A stretch of DNA of 49,223 nt from Armatimonadota bacterium (lineage in GTDB: Bacteria > Armatimonadota > UBA5829 > DTJY01): positions 1 through 49,223 of the forward strand of contig JANYKG010000012.1 of the NCBI GenBank assembly GCA_025358205.1, in the 5' to 3' direction. Below are positions 48,746 through 49,223 of the stretch, piece after piece. The notes beneath the pieces are model-generated. The model saw nothing but the letters and a program-made list of their open reading frames with translations, searched no databases and had not been told where the DNA came from. Both the position numbers and the translations under genes were made by a program. Within the stretch, counting starts at the first letter, position 1. Each line of letters opens with the position of its first letter.

Positions 48746-49223
48746 ATGACTGACGAAAAGAACGAACTAGAACAATCTGTGGAGGCTACTGCTCCTGAGC
48801 AGGAAGAGCCGGTCCAGGAAGCCGAAGTGGAAGTAGTGGCCGAGGTAGAGACGGAGGTAGTTGCTGAAGCAGAGCCGACCGTCGAAGTCACGGAACCGGT
48901 GGTCGAAACGGAAGTGGAGCAGGCTCCGGTTGAGCCTGAGGCCAAACCGGATGTTCACTACTCGGACTCGTTCAAGGGTTTGTCCAGAGGCGATCTGGTT
49001 GAGGGAGTGGTTGTTCATATCGATAAGGATGGCGTGCTGGTTGATGTCGGCCAGAAGTCGGAAGGTATTATCCGTCCGGGCGAGCTGTCAGCACAGCGCA
49101 TTGACTCCCCTGAGGAAGTGGTTTCCGTTGGCGATACCGTGAAAGTCATGGTCATGGAGTCTGAGGACCGCGAAGGGAACATCATCCTTTCCAAGAAGCG
49201 GGCAGACTTCGAGAAGGCCTGGG
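48746..49223 (+). CDS. rpsA: 30S ribosomal protein S1 (5' part; 3' end outside window)
   Basis: The first 159 residues. Residues 1-70 are a very acidic Glu/Val/Pro-rich extension (EPVQEAEVEVVAEVETEVVA), unusual compared with Escherichia coli S1 but common in some phyla. The first S1/OB domain starts at about 77: SRGDLVEGVVVHIDKDGVLV, KSEGIIRPGEL, then GDTVKVMVMESEDREGNIIL. S1 binds mRNA and brings it to the 30S subunit. GAGGAG lies 9 nt before ATG 48746. The frame is open at the window edge. Confidence 0.93.
   Translation, partial: MTDEKNELEQSVEATAPEQEEPVQEAEVEVVAEVETEVVAEAEPTVEVTEPVVETEVEQAPVEPEAKPDVHYSDSFKGLSRGDLVEGVVVHIDKDGVLVDVGQKSEGIIRPGELSAQRIDSPEEVVSVGDTVKVMVMESEDREGNIILSKKRADFEKAW

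Noticed and set aside
1-49223. CRISPR arrays, insertion sequences, prophage or integron features
   Set aside because: No regularly spaced repeats of CRISPR size, no transposase or integrase motifs and no terminal inverted repeats were found.

Overview
The window looks like a chromosomal stretch of an uncultivated or little-studied, moderately GC-rich, free-living bacterium. Clear GGAGG-type ribosome binding sites, frequent GTG and TTG starts, a PEP-CTERM protein, a DUF6785 membrane protein, several Gfo/Idh/MocA oxidoreductases, several uroporphyrinogen-decarboxylase-like (URO-D) proteins and many unusual glycoside hydrolases together suggest Armatimonadota or a neighbour such as Planctomycetota, Hydrogenedentes or Lentisphaerota. 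This placement is an inference from gene content. No phage, insertion sequence, CRISPR array or rRNA was seen.

Layout. 1-9156 is one long minus-strand run: an FG-GAP repeat protein, a squalene-cyclase-fold protein, a DUF4440 protein, an unrecognised secreted protein, then GH4 glycosidase, Gfo/Idh oxidoreductase and a DUF6785 transporter-like protein cut by the window edge. A 98-bp array of four small hairpins precedes the GH4 gene. 9296-17848 holds a URO-D-like gene, a convergent BaiN/HI0933-type flavoprotein, a secreted malectin-containing protein, a DEAD-box helicase with two N-terminal zinc ribbons, and a DUF4236-TPR protein. 17880-22622 (minus) has a voltage-gated potassium channel and a Gfo/Idh - secreted hydrolase - alpha/beta hydrolase operon. 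22848-27912 (plus) has a beta-lactamase-fold hydrolase, an MFS transporter and a DUF4091/GH123-like protein. 27913-30815 (minus) is URO-D-like - clan A glycosidase - methyltransferase. 31083-31703 (minus) is a PEP-CTERM protein behind a consensus sigma-54 promoter.

31925-41418 (plus) is a glycan-use operon: amidohydrolase, GH20-like hexosaminidase, GH10-like/CBM9 protein, GHMP sugar kinase, sugar nucleotidyltransferase and a large heparinase II/III-like lyase. The enzymes would cut an amino- or acidic glycan, and the kinase/nucleotidyltransferase pair would turn a released sugar into an NDP-sugar.

From 41419 the content becomes mostly housekeeping: a zinc-type CDF metal exporter behind an elaborate 5' leader, a STAS protein, mannose-1-phosphate guanylyltransferase, CobO, a third URO-D-like protein, PanD, tRNA-Leu(CAA), SppA, a stand-alone 5'-3' exonuclease and the start of ribosomal protein S1.

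The most striking non-coding signal is at 41415-41611. It combines a perfect TTGACA-N17-TATAAT promoter, about 100 nt that fold into a closed three-way junction, a hairpin that competes with a 16-bp intrinsic terminator, and then the exporter gene. This is the architecture of a transcription-terminating riboswitch, and I could not match it to a class I know.
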